64,000 nt of DNA from Dipteronia dyeriana. Lineage: Eukaryota; Streptophyta; Magnoliopsida; Sapindales; Sapindaceae. The position numbers were made by a program, and so were the translations under genes. Positions 11,801 to 23,495 of this stretch are shown piece by piece; positions within the stretch are counted from its first letter, which is position 1, and every line of letters starts with the position of its first letter. The notes beneath the pieces are model-generated. The model was not told the DNA's origin. It saw only the letters and a program-made list of their open reading frames with translations, and searched no databases. The stretch lies in contig CM065297.1 in NCBI GenBank assembly GCA_032871835.1, positions 13,968,098-14,032,097 of the forward strand. The letters run 5' to 3'.

Positions 11801-14238
11801 CTTGGTCAGCTGTCTGGTCTCAACTCTCAATTCGATAAAAAATGGCAAATTGTAATGCTCAACCTGACTCATGTATTCGCTCTACAACACTGCTTCTTCA
11901 TACATCTTACACTGTTCTCTGGTCAAAAACATCAACAGTCGAACATGTATTGATCTTAAAAAAGTCCAGTCTCATTCATTTTGTGGGACCATTTTGATTT
12001 TTCATAGATCTCTCATATCTACTGACAATTTTCAATCTACTGTGTCCGGTTATAACAGTTCAATGAATAATAATCACGGGGATACGGGGAGGCAGCTATT
12101 TTACAAATTTTTCTCTAGATAAATTTGTATTATATGAGTTGGTTCTTGGTCTGGAGGGTCATTATATTAAAATAAAAAATTTAACGGGGCTACAATAAAT
12201 AATTAAAAAAAGTGGTAAATTTATAGTTATTAAAGAGTTTTTTTAGAGAATGTTTATGATATATTTTTTAATGGCTTTTTTTCACCTTATATGGATAAGA
12301 TATTCATAATAACATAAAAATTCAAGTGGTTATATGAATTTGTGATATTTGTTAGAACCTATTCCTTAAATAATATGTATATATATATATATATCAAACT
12401 TTCCTATAGAAATAGAATTTAGAAGTTTCTCATCTCAAACAAAGAAAAGCAAGTTAATTGTACTTTTAGAGTTAATATCCCAAAATTATTCCAGATATAT
12501 ATTGTATCGCATTCTTAAAAATTTGAAAAATATTAAAAATTTATACATCATTTTTTAGTACAAATATTTTCCCTTGTTATCTGATATTTGGGATCTGCGG
12601 CTGATCTAACTTCAAAATTTATTGTAATACTTATAAAAAAAATGTTGAAAATATTATTAATAATTAGAATAAATAAAGTAATAAAGGGAAATAAGGGGAT
12701 TGAGAAATCAGAAATGAGACGCTGGAATAGAATTGTATTGTGAGATGGAGAATTGGACCCACTTGTTAGGTTGATAGTGAGGCTTCATGTGGAGTGTCGT
12801 GGACGCAGATATAAACGGAAATCGCTCTAGATTGTACCTCCTAACACAATCTTCACATTTTGTCTGCTTGTAAACCTACAAATCTACAATTACATGTATC
12901 ATATTGCCAAATCTCAAATTAGGATCTCAAATATTCTTTATAATCAAGTTGGGCTTATAAAAGAAAACTCAGGTGAATTTGGATCAAAAGATGAAAAGAG
13001 AATTGTAATCCCTGAAAACTGAAGTCTGTTTATTGTTGTTGTGTACGATAGTCAACAATTGATGCCTATATATATATATATATATTATGGTGCACTTTGT
13101 TTTTCCTTTCTCATATTCTTAATAATTTTTTTGGATCCCTAATGTTCGGGGGTTTGACTCTTGGTATACTTAAAAATAGTTAGGGTGTATTTGGCGTCCC
13201 TCAATAAACTAACATTTGGGCATACCAAAAAAAATATGGTATGCTTTGGATTTCACCCTTACGAACTTGCTTTCGATCATCAGCTTTATGCAAACTCATG
13301 TCCCCAAATACGAGTATACGACTACTATGTTAAGAGAAGCCAACCCTTATATAGCGGAGTGAAAAACTTGTTGATCCAAACTTGTCTGAACCTCACTAGA
13401 TAGGAGCGAGCAACTTGTTAATCCAAAATGAGGTAAAATGTCGACAGAGGGAAGACTTTATGGGCCCAAAAATGGAGCCAACCTTCTTAAAGTTTCGAAT
13501 TCTTTTCTGACTCGAGTCAGAAGAAAGGCAATTTACTTCGTACAATATTATGAAGAGAATTATGATGCTGTTTTCCCGTGGCGGCTAATTTGCAGAGAAC
13601 AAGAGGTTGAACACATTGAAGAAGATCAAAAGCGTAGAGGTCACAAAGATGCCACAGCCACAGGTCATGTTTGGAAGCTTCATCAAATTAACCTATACGG
13701 ATTCCAAGTGTGGAAAATGTAATTTTGATATATCGACCTATATTATTTACATTTACAAAATGTTATCATAAAACGTTAACAATTTATCGAATCTCGCTGC
13801 TATCACATGTGGTATTAAGGAATCATATTATTATCTCTCCTAATTTCATGAATGATTTCTGTGATTTAGAGAGTTTACTTGAAAGGTGAGTAAAGTTAGG
13901 TGCTATAAATGAACTAGTGTGGGATATAAAATTATCGTATCTGACAATCAATCAATTTTATAACACTACAAAACCGATTGTCAAATGCAACAATCTAAAA
14001 TCCCGTAAGAAAAAAAAAACGTGCGAAATTCAACACCTAACATTCTTTTATAAATAAACATATCCATCCATCCATATAACGACATACAAGTGAAAAGTGG
14101 TTGGATCTAAGACTAGGCAGATCACATCTGTAAAAGATGTGCAATGGAAAACAAGAGCTCGTAGTCACTAAACAAAACTGAAGAAAAACAAAAGATCTGT
14201 AGTTGGCAAAGGAATTGTATTAATAAATTATGGGATTA
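8806..14238. other. Spacer with no recognised gene
   Basis: AT-rich intergenic DNA. I see simple repeats: (AAT)n near 8874-8900, (ATT)n near 10118-10140 and (TA)n near 11000-11025, 12375-12393 and 13068-13084. There is also a heptamer array at 10693-10733. Two ATG-initiated open frames of 94-96 codons (11359-11649 and 13438-13722) match no family I know and lack supporting signals. A CACGTG motif is near 11790. Confidence 0.5.
10693..10733. repeat. Heptamer microsatellite (TTGCCAC)n
   Basis: Five perfect TTGCCAC units (10693-10727) plus a partial sixth. No function is apparent. Confidence 0.95.
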
Positions 14239-14244
14239 TTTATT
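14239..14244 (-). terminator. Possible polyadenylation signal of the V-ATPase G gene
   Basis: AATAAA on the minus strand, about 165 bp past the stop codon at 14410. It is the nearest canonical hexamer noticed downstream; use is inferred. Confidence 0.35.
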
Positions 14245-14409
14245 CTAACAATGATCATATTATTAAGTGCAATGTGAACAGTTTGACAAAGTACAGTTTA
14301 AGATATCGACAGCATAGAGGTACTCAAAGGTGCACAACAAACCGGGGGTAAAAAAAATAGCACATATTTATGTGTTTGCAGGAGCAAAGTAATACAATCA
14401 TCAAGTTGC

Positions 14410-15444
14410 TTAATTCTTCACACTTGTCACGTGCTTCAGGAGCATTTGGACAACACCGTCTGATATTTTCTCGGACTCTGCTTTCAGATGATGAATCCTT
14501 TCATCTGTTTCTTTTTCAAGCCTCTTCACATTAGCACCGGAATCTCCACTGCTCTGTTGATGAGCAGAAAACGACATGAACAGAACAGGTTTAACACATT
14601 TATACGGAAATTATAACTGTACATTTGTATTATAGCAGCAACAAGACTGACAAAAGGCTTGATTCTAATAAAGATGCATTCCTTGCCAAGGATCTCATCT
14701 CAAGGCAACCATTAAACTAAATTTGACAATGACAATCAATGAGAATACAAGAATCATAAAGTTTTACCCCCTCCTGTTCTTATGAATAGGTTGCAACAAT
14801 ATATAACTTACCTCCGCAACTTTCCTCTGGAATTCACGCTCCATTTGAGCTCGATATGCAGCAATGTCCTTTTCAGCCTCTTCTTTGGCTTGCTTCAGCC
14901 GAATCAATTTCTCTGAAAAGCAGAAAATCAAGACATCAAAAGGATGAGAAGAAAGACAGCTCTCAAGATTTGGTATAAAGTTATAATAACCAAAAGAAAA
15001 ACATTTTCTAAAACAATAATTTGCAAAGCACAGACACAAACACATGCAGAGAAATAAACACAGTAGTTTCACAAATTATCAATTCATCCTTCCATGTGAC
15101 AATACAAGATTTAACAAATAAATCATACAGCTAGGAGTTCCATACAAGCATGTAGCAAAACCTGCACTCATAACACAAAAACCTATAAATTACGTCAATT
15201 CTGGGCATGTGGCTTACATAGACAGAAAAGTTTAGCAGCGTATAGATCGCTTCAACTCAAAATGTATAGTTGCACACAGTACACTGTATGATGTATTCCA
15301 CACTTTTATTTATTTATTTTATTTTATTTTACAAAGAGAGCACAATTATGAATTACCATTTCTGGCAGCATTGACAATGAGTTGAGCTTCTTGCTCTGCA
15401 GCCAGCAACTGCTGAATTCCACCTTGACCCCTATTCGATGCCAT
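14410..15444 (-). CDS. VHA-G: V-type proton ATPase subunit G (three coding exons)
   Basis: Subunit G is part of the peripheral stalk of the vacuolar H+-ATPase, linking the catalytic V1 head to the membrane Vo sector at the tonoplast and endomembranes. The coding exons are 15444-15357, 14912-14812 and 14553-14410, joined across GT-AG introns of 444 and 258 bp. They give 333 nt, that is 110 residues plus TAA, the usual length for plant subunit G. The start is fixed by the family N-terminus [20 protein letters not shown]. The middle exon encodes [19 protein letters not shown] and the last begins [20 protein letters not shown] and ends [10 protein letters not shown]. The protein is a Gln/Glu/Lys-rich helix with no membrane segment. 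The frame is uninterrupted and all splice sites are canonical, so I read it as functional. Which paralogue it is cannot be told. Confidence 0.95.
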
Positions 15445-16330
15445 TCTTTCCTACCTTTCAGAACAAAATTGAAGACAACAACAACAACATAGTCACATAG
15501 TCTAACACATAGAAAACCTATTAATGAGAATAAAAAATAAACAAAATATAATATCAGTAACTGGAGAGAAAAAGATTTTGTAGCATCTCAAAAATCAATT
15601 CAACAGGTCAAATAAGCTAACATAATAGTATAATACTCTTTACAATATATCTTCACTGTACAGGACCAAACTCATAGTTGGACCAAATGCAAGCCAACAA
15701 GCTTCTAACCATGAAAAATATCGACCATAATTCCTTCTTCTTCTTTTTCCCTTAATATTTTTTTCCTGTTAATAAGTACAATATTGATTATGATTATTAT
15801 CACATTATTCAAATTCCCCACACAAAGCAAATGCCCATCCATTCCCTAAAAAATCAGTTTTTATTTTATTTTATTAATATTTTGTGTAGAGATATATCAC
15901 ACACTTAAAATTACACCATAATTTAAACAATTGTGCATACCCTAATAAACATCCTTAGAGATCTCAATCGTTATGGGACACAAACCAAACAATTCAGATC
16001 AAATTTGATTAACAAGCAGGTGAAATTGATTGTAAACTCAACATCTCGCACCAATCTATCTAACAACGTCACCACAGATTTATCCTAGAAATCCCAGAAG
16101 AGTAACTGATTTCAGATCGTTTACATTATTTAATTTTTTTTTTATTAAAAAAAGTAGATCATTCGTAGATCTAAGTAAAATACCTGTAGACGTGAAATCA
16201 GAAAATTTGCAGACGATCAGATTTAAAGTGAGGGGTCGGGGAACGTACCTATCGAGCCTTGCTTTACGGGGAAGATTCAGTGGATACAAGACACGAACAC
16301 AACCAGAAACCTCTATTCACCGATGTAATG
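15445..16330 (-). other. 5' UTR of V-ATPase G with a probable intron
   Basis: A plausible leader intron runs from 16183 (donor CTACAG|GTATTT) down to 15455 (acceptor CTGAAAG|GTAGG), about 729 bp. It would leave 10 bases of leader before the ATG on the second exon and a first exon from 16184 up to roughly 16300. The intron is AT-rich with poly-T stretches. The transcription start is not determined. Confidence 0.45.
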
Positions 16331-16839
16331 AAGTTGAAATAACCCGACCCGACAGGAGTTATAGTTATAGACTTATAGTGGAAATAAAACGGTGCCGTTT
16401 CTGCTCCTTTTCTATTGTTTTGGTCAATTACTAAATAAGTACCGTATTTATTTCTTAATTCTAAGTAATTTGCTACTTTTTTCGTTTTCTAAAACCAAAC
16501 CAGTCCCCATTTGCTTCCTAAGCACTAAATTTGTAAGATTCTTAGGTGTCGGCACTGCTTTATTGGCTTTTTCTAGTCTGGTAGTTTGGACTCTCCCCGC
16601 TCCTCCACCGTGAGTGAGACCAATTTGATCACTACTATAAATTTATTTGGTACTTACAAAAAGTATGAAGAACAATTTGTGCATAAATGAAAAATCGGAA
16701 AGTATTTGTAATTAAGATTAAAGTCCATAACTTATTTGATAGTTACCTAAACATAATTAAAATGAAATCTAACTCCAATCATCGGAAAAATCTACCCATC
16801 GTATATTTATGATATTATCTCCTTATCTGATTATCAATA
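16331..16839. other. Spacer upstream of V-ATPase G, next to the Copia insertion
   Basis: Probable promoter-proximal DNA of the minus-strand V-ATPase gene. A near-duplicate AACCCGACCCGAC motif lies near 16339. No gene or clear TATA box was chosen with confidence. Confidence 0.3.
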
Positions 16840-16844
16840 TATAC

Positions 16845-17695
16845 CGTGAAGTTGTTAGCCCAACATGAGTTCTTTGGAGGCCCAAGACAATAACCCAAAT
16901 TGAAGCCTAGAAGTAAAAAGCCCATTGATCTATAACTTCAGTCAAGTCTTCATTGACTAAAGGAGTGTTGTGTCGTTTTGACGCTTATCTGATGAAGTCT
17001 GATGAGGTTATGAGGCACGTGAGGAAATCCAAGGTGGCAAGCAGTGATTGGCAAGCTAGATTACTCTTGTGACTTAGCAGATGAAGCTATATAAGGAATC
17101 AAGAGAGAGACCCATTCAATGAATCATTTTTGCGATAAGATTAGGGTTTTCTTCTCTCTCTCTCTCTTGTTTTCTCTCAAAGTTCTTGGTGATAGATTGT
17201 GTACTTGAGTGTTCACTGTAAATCTTTTGTAATTTCTGGTGAGATTTTCTTGTGTAAAAGAGAGGTTTTTTTTAGTGGCTTGTATAGTTAGGTGAAGAGA
17301 GTTGGGAGATTGTTTCTGTATAATCATCGATTAGGACTGTAATAGGTCTCATTGCTTTAGTGGTGACATATCTAGGGTTCTATTGTAAATTTATAGGCTT
17401 AGTTTGGGTTGATTTTAGTTGTTTCTTACGTTGTAAAAACGTTTATATAGTAAAGAGAGCTTCCCTGAAGGGCTCAACGTGGAGGTAGACATGATTTGAG
17501 TCGAACCACGATAATTTTTGCCGTTGTTTTACTTTCTCGTTTCTCTGTTTTATTTCTTATATGTGCGATATTCCTTGATCTACTATTTTTGGTACTCTGT
17601 TTTGTGTATATTGATTGTGTAAGTGATTCTTACAGGTCAGAAGCAAAGTCAGTTTTTGGTTATGGTTTGATTAAGTAAGGATTCAAACCCTAACA
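16845..17695 (+). repeat. 5' LTR of the outer Copia element
   Basis: It is about 851 bp, pairs with 34354-35817, reads (C)GTGAAGTTGTTAGCCCAAC at the left and ends CCCTAACA. A CT-rich stretch near 17151-17166 lies in the likely leader. Confidence 0.85.
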
Positions 17696-17697
17696 GT

Positions 17698-17709
17698 TGT
17701 ATCAGAGCT
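17698..17709 (+). other. Primer-binding site, initiator tRNA-Met type
   Basis: TGTATCAGAGCT follows the 5' LTR by two bases. It differs at one position from TGGTATCAGAGC, the standard plant Copia site complementary to initiator tRNA-Met. Confidence 0.8.
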
Positions 17710-17720
17710 AAACTATACCA

Positions 17721-18383
17721 ATGACGAATGAAAGAGTTATAAATCCTCTAGTGGCTGGGCCTTTAAGTCTTGAAGACTCATTTGGAGAAGAAGGGAGATG
17801 TAAAGCTACTAGCAGTCATGAAGAGGTATCAAATTTTAATTTTGGAAATTTTAATAATAGTTTTATGTCAATGAAATTTGAGATTGACCAATTCGATGGC
17901 ACTGGGCATTTCAGGATTTGGAGAAGAAAGGTGAAAGCCTTACTTTCCCAACAGAAAATCCTCAAGGTCATTGAATGTCCAGAAAAATTGCTTGATAATT
18001 TAACTATTGAACAAAAATATGATGTGCTAGAAATGGCCTTAGGCATCATTTTTTTTAATCTGTGTGACAATATGCTTAGAGAAGTTAATGAAGAAACAAT
18101 AGCTTGTAAAGTATGGAAGAAACTAGAGAGTCTTTACCTTACTAAATCTTTAACGAATAAAAAGTAAAGATTGTTTAGTTTCAAAATGGACCCCAACAAG
18201 AATCTAGGTCAGAATCTTAACGATTTCAAGAAAATGACAATAGAACTTGCTAATGCTTGGGATGATGAGAAGTTAAGTGATGAAAAATGAGGTTATTATC
18301 CTTCTTAACTCTCTACCTGAATCCTTTAAAGATGTGAAGACAACCATCAAGTACGGCAGAACTTCACTAAGCTTAGAAGAATG
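17721..18383 (+). pseudogene. Copia gag, N-terminal part, broken
   Basis: The ATG at 17721 opens 148 codons of Gag with the family-typical KFEIDQFDGTGHFRIW segment, ending in TAA at 18165-18167. The same frame resumes at once (RLFSFKMDPNKNL), so the stop is a point or small indel lesion. Another stop follows near 18287. The reading is then cut at SLEEC by the solo LTR at 18384 and continues at 20931. Gag would form the retrotransposon particle in the cytoplasm; this copy cannot make a full protein. Confidence 0.85.
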
Positions 18384-20219
18384 TGTTAGGATTATGCTCG
18401 ATAGCAAGAGTATAATATTGTAATTAACAATGTTTTCATATGAATAAAGTAATTTCTAGTTTAACAAATCTTATAGCATTTATAGTTTAATTATTATAAT
18501 TGTCAAAAGTAAATAATCATAAGGTCAAAAGACTATGAGAAAAGAAGAATTGTTCATACATCTAGATATATATGGGGTAGACACAATTCTTTAGTTAGTC
18601 TTGAATAATATTCACAACTTAAGATAGAAGGTTGAGCGCCTTTATCTTGTCAAAGTTGTAGATTCTTTTGCTAGCATTTGAGTGGGATCAAATGTGTTAT
18701 GATGAGTCTAAAATCATCAAAGTGTGGTGTCTTTAGGCAAAAGAATCTAGTGCACTGGGTGCATTGAATATGATCAAAATGAAATACTTTATCTAGAACC
18801 GTCAATGGATAAATGTTTTCATTTGAAGACAATCGGAGAGTCTATCTTAATCCTGAGATAAATGATGGAATTATGGTTGCAAGTGTTATCATTTGAGCTA
18901 TCAATGAGTACGATTATATAGCATAGTCTATCCTCGATAGTTTGGTGGTATTCATTTGTTAATCGATAGAGGACTTCATTTATAAATATGGACATCGTGG
19001 CTCCATTTATTGAATGAGAGTCGAATACCATCATATGGATGTTTTGAGGTATTGGATATTAAATCTTAACGTTAAGTTTTCAATAGTGTCTATTGAAACA
19101 TGGCTTCTGGACAAGTCAAAATATCCAAGTTCAAAATGTGGTCATATGAGTAAATATGGTAACTTGGAGAGCTATAGGCGGTCTATGAGCTCTTGGCGAT
19201 TACTGGTATTCTTCACGATGATACACTTTCTCCAATAAGGTTGTCTAGGGTACGAATGAGTAACATCAACTTATTCTATCTTTATTTAAGAGTTCAATTT
19301 TAGTTCTTTAGTGGAATGAACTAAAATTAAATAGATTGGACCTAAGTGATTCATTTGTTGATTGTGATTGGGTTGTGTCTATTGGAGCTTAAATTTAGAT
19401 AGCCCGTCAAGATCCCCAATCCACACGAACTTGCATGGATCACTTAATATATTCTACTGGACCAATAGGGGTCCATCTAGAATTGTAATAAGGCATGTGA
19501 ACTTGTTTCTTTTTGTAAGAATAGGTCTAGTTCACATGTGAACTTTTTATTAAGGTCCAATGGATTTAATAAAATAAGAAAAGTAATATATGGCCTTTAT
19601 AATAGATATGGGCAGCATAGGCTATGGTTAATAGCTTATATATATTATTTTTATTTTATTATTATTTAATTAAATGGAAATTAATTAATGTGTTGAATTA
19701 ATTAATTATTTAATTAAAAGTCAAATCTTTTTCCTAATAGGAGATGGTCTCCTAAAACTATACTATTGTTGGTAGTATAGTTAATGTTAAAGACTATATT
19801 TGATAAGTAGATAAATAAAATGAATTATTTATCTAATCAAATTAGGAAGTCTTTAATATGGTTACAAACACACTATTGAGTTGGATTAGGAGTCTTGGTG
19901 TAGAAAAGAATTCTTTTTGGAAAAGGATTCTTGGTCACCATGTAAAACTACTTAGTGGTAGAATTCTTATTTGAAAAGGATTCATAACCACCAAGTTAAT
20001 CTACCTAAGGATAGGATTCTTGTTCATCAAGTAATCTTTCTTAGGAAAGATTGAACTCTCCTAATCTATATCAAAGACCAAAATTTCGGCCAACAACATA
20101 TGGTTATAGGAGTAGTTAGATTTCCTTTTAGATAAGGACTCTTAACTACCAAATAAATCCACTTAAGGAAATGATTCTTGCCAACCAAGTAATCCTTCTT
20201 AGGAAAGGATTTATGAACC

Positions 20220-20305
<86 letters not shown>

Positions 20306-20930
20306 GAATTTCGGTCATGACTAAGGAACATTAGAGGTGAATTTCAGCCAAGCTCTATTTTTCTTAGTGAAGAATTCGGTCATCATAGGAATTTTGAGGG
20401 AGAAAAATCTGATTTTACTCTAGACAAAATTCATTTATCTCTAAGCAATAGTGTGTGAATTCGGCCAAGTAGAGAAAAAAGGGGAACGTTTTTGTATTCG
20501 ATAGTATACTAATATCCTTTACATCAAAAGGGTTTTGTGTACAACATCGAATTAAGGTTCCCGCGAGTTACAATCAAATTGATTGATAATTCACAAGTGA
20601 CCGGACGTTCTTGGATTTTTCTCTTGGAGGATATTTGTAACTAACAAAGAAAAGATTTTTGCTTTGTCTCCATCCTCAGAAATACAATTTAAAGAAAGGG
20701 AGCCAACACTCCTAGGTGATTCACGTTCGTGATCGGATTGGAAGATCTTGCGGAATCAATTCGGCGCGTGTTCAATCGTCACGCGAAAAAGGTACGATAC
20801 TTTTATATACTTCAATTAATCTAGGGTTAAGGTTCTCGTTGCATAAAAGGGAAATTTTTTTATTTATATGCAAACCCTAATTTCGTTTTTATCACTCTTC
20901 CATTATGTTTTGAACCCGTTTTTCCCTACA
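18384..20930 (+). mobile_element. Solo LTR of a second retrotransposon, inside Copia gag
   Basis: A 2,547-bp block starting TGTTAG and ending CCCTACA is flanked by GAATG at 18379-18383 and 20931-20935, a 5-bp target duplication. The host gag frame (SLEEC, then VLALKSKDLE) continues cleanly across it. No internal coding or second LTR is seen, so it is a solo LTR left by recombination. It resembles in layout the LTR at 56570-59342 (shared AGTTYTTTAGTGGAAT-type segment), possibly a related long-LTR Copia family. It contains a TA/TG microsatellite. Confidence 0.85.
20221..20303. repeat. Compound (TA)n(TG)n microsatellite
   Basis: An uninterrupted TA run of about 23 bp followed by about 60 bp of TG repeats, inside the solo LTR. 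Length variation is likely. Confidence 0.97.
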
Positions 20931-21223
20931 GAATGTGTGTTAGCCCTTAAGTCTAAAGATTTAGAGCTTAAGATAGAAAAGAAAGATGCAGAAGAAAACC
21001 TATTTGCTAGGGGAAGACAACCTATGAGAAATAACAATAATAACTCTCACTCTAAGAGTAAAAACAGAAGCAAGACACCTAGTAATAATAGGTCTCAGTT
21101 AAGGAACAGAAACAACACTAGAAAATGTTATTTTTGTGGTAAGAAATGGCACATTAGGAAAATTTGTTATGAACTTAAAAAGAAAAATCAAGAGAAGTCC
21201 TACAGTGAAGGTGATGCAGTTGT
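20931..21223 (+). pseudogene. Copia gag, C-terminal part with zinc knuckle
   Basis: This continues gag after the solo LTR. It has a basic, Asn/Ser-rich stretch and then a CCHC knuckle, CYFCGKKWHIRKIC (C-X2-C-X4-H-X4-C), at about 21127-21168, the RNA-binding motif of Gag. The frame runs to GDAVVV, where the opposite-strand Copia element inserted at 21224; the sequence resumes at 31088. Confidence 0.85.
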
Positions 21224-23346
21224 TGTTAGAACCCCGTTCACCGGTCACGCAGCGGAAGTAAGGTTTTAAATTTTTTTAATACAGATCATAATCTGTATCT
21301 AGGACTAGAGAATTTGGGATCGTAATTATTTTTGAAACTCATACATACAGTATGTATACATAGGAAATTGTAATCAATATAATCAGAAGGAGAAAATCTT
21401 ACCAACGTTTAGAAGCTCCTTCACTTTACGATATGCTTATGTCTGAACCAATCTTACCAACGTTTAGAGGTTCCTTCACTTTACGATGTGCTCTTGTCTG
21501 AACCACTCGATCTTCCTCGCTATCTCTCGGGATTGGTAACTGTGTGTGGCCGCGTCACGGTCTCAAAATCTTGAATGGAGGATGTAGAGAGATTTGAAGA
21601 AACTCTTTCTTCTATGTTTACAATCTAGAACAATTCTAGTGTATAAAAATATTGCCAATATTTTTCTAACAATATTTTCCTTTTTATTTGTTTGCACTAA
21701 ACAGTGCACGAACAAATACATATATTTATCAAAAACTCTTTTTGACTTTTCTCTATAATACAAATGCACGCACTTCACCAAAATAAAATATACAACGCAC
21801 AAACTTTACCAAAATAAAGCATACTGCGTATATATATCTTTATTTTGATATGTATTTACGTTTATATCAGGTGCATCTCTCACGCATGCATCTCATGCAA
21901 ACATCGTATGATGTGTTGATATGAGTTTGTCTTGCACATTTCCAATTTTGCATCACATGCAAATTCTTTTGTTGTTAGTTGATATATATATTTTTAGCTA
22001 TCAAAAAATATATCATATATATTAAAAGTGATAACAAGTATTTTAAATTTAAAATTAAAATACTTAGATAAATGATTTAATAAAAATAAAATGATTCTAT
22101 TATTTTATCTTCACCTAAATCCAAATATCAACTAGCATCCTCCATTTAATAGTTAAATAATAAATCATAATTATTAATATAATTAAATAATCGAATTATT
22201 TAATTAATTTAACTATTAACATTCATTAATCAAATAATCTCATTATTCAATTAATTCCCGAATAAATACGTGTCACTTTCGTAACACAATTAATTAGACA
22301 ATCCAATTAATTAACCGTAACCCTTGTTACCTAAATCGATCGGGAAAGCAAGGGGACTTAATAGACCCGCATTATTTTTTAGCTCCAATAATCCTCGGAA
22401 TCATTAATTAAACTTTTTAATTAATATTCCTTGATTATTAACTCCGGCGTTATTCCACTAAAAACCCGAAGCTGCACTCTCTCAACTGCAGATGCTTTTA
22501 CACAAACCGATACAACTCAGTGTCCATCGATATAGCTATTACATATGGTGTGATCATCCACAATAGTTCATAATTAGAGCTGGGTCATAATTTCCATATT
22601 ACCCCTCTAATTACATATATCCTTTAAGTACCGTTAATTCACTAATGGACAATAAATCATATTTCCTCACGGAATTAGGAGAGCACTCATATTGTCCAAG
22701 CCCCGAATCAACCCTTAAGGGAACTATCATCTGTTTCTCACAAGAAGGGGTGGATTCCACTATTGTGTACAAACCTTCCTAGCCACAAGCTAAACCGCAA
22801 TCCCAACATACGGAGCATATTGAATAGAAAATGCATATGACCTCACCCATGGTATATTAAAGACCACGATTTAGCCTGAAGGAGTCGATAAGACACTCAG
22901 GATTAAGATCATCCATATATAGCAATCATTAATTGATATATATGAATCTCATCGGTAAACGGATCTTGGTGATAAATTCATATAAATCATGGCCCCGTCC
23001 TATATGATCACATCAGACAAGGTGCCTTCATTCCCATATCTCATATGAAGGATTCAGGATAGAATCACCTTAAATTACGGAATAAACCACAACTATAGAT
23101 TAACCATAAATAAAGTACCCAGCTTTATTTGCTATCTATAGACTCTTTAGATTGCACGTCTCTTACTGTATCCATCCATATATGACACTCATACACACAA
23201 TTTGAGATTACATCCGGCAATCTTGGATGTTAAATATATACACAAGTTATAAAATAAACAACACAACAAGAATGAATTAAACTTTTCCTTTTATGTATTT
23301 CATAAATCCATTTACAAATTCCATCTTTAGGGCATAAACCCCAACA
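21224..23346 (-). repeat. 3' LTR of the nested minus-strand Copia element
   Basis: It is 2,123 bp and homologous to 29008-31087. Near 21250-21320 it holds about 70 bp absent from the other LTR. Both LTRs carry a short internal duplication of a CCAACGTTTAGARGYTCCTT segment (21411 and 21454). The purine-rich tract ATGGGAGAT abuts it at 23347-23355 (minus strand). Confidence 0.88.
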
Positions 23347-23495
23347 ATCTCCCATTTGCACTAAAGCATGTGAGGCATGTCTCGTAACCCTAGACCATTT
23401 AGGTGACCCAAAAACACTTTAGCCGGTAAGGTCTTCGTAAATGGATCAGCATGATTATCTTGTGAGGCTATCTTGGTGAAGATCACATCTCCTCT

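Noticed and set aside
13438..13722. 94-codon ATG open frame in the spacer
   Set aside because: I recognise no family, and see no splice signals, poly-A context or repeated element borders. Length is compatible with chance, though its composition is protein-like.
16847..17695. LTR starting at TGTTAGCCC (16853) rather than 16845
   Set aside because: Homology between the two LTRs extends 8 bases further left (GTGAAGT), and only the longer border gives matching TATAC target duplications.
20146..20331. Open frame with a His-Thr repeat
   Set aside because: It is a translation of the (TG)n microsatellite within the solo LTR.
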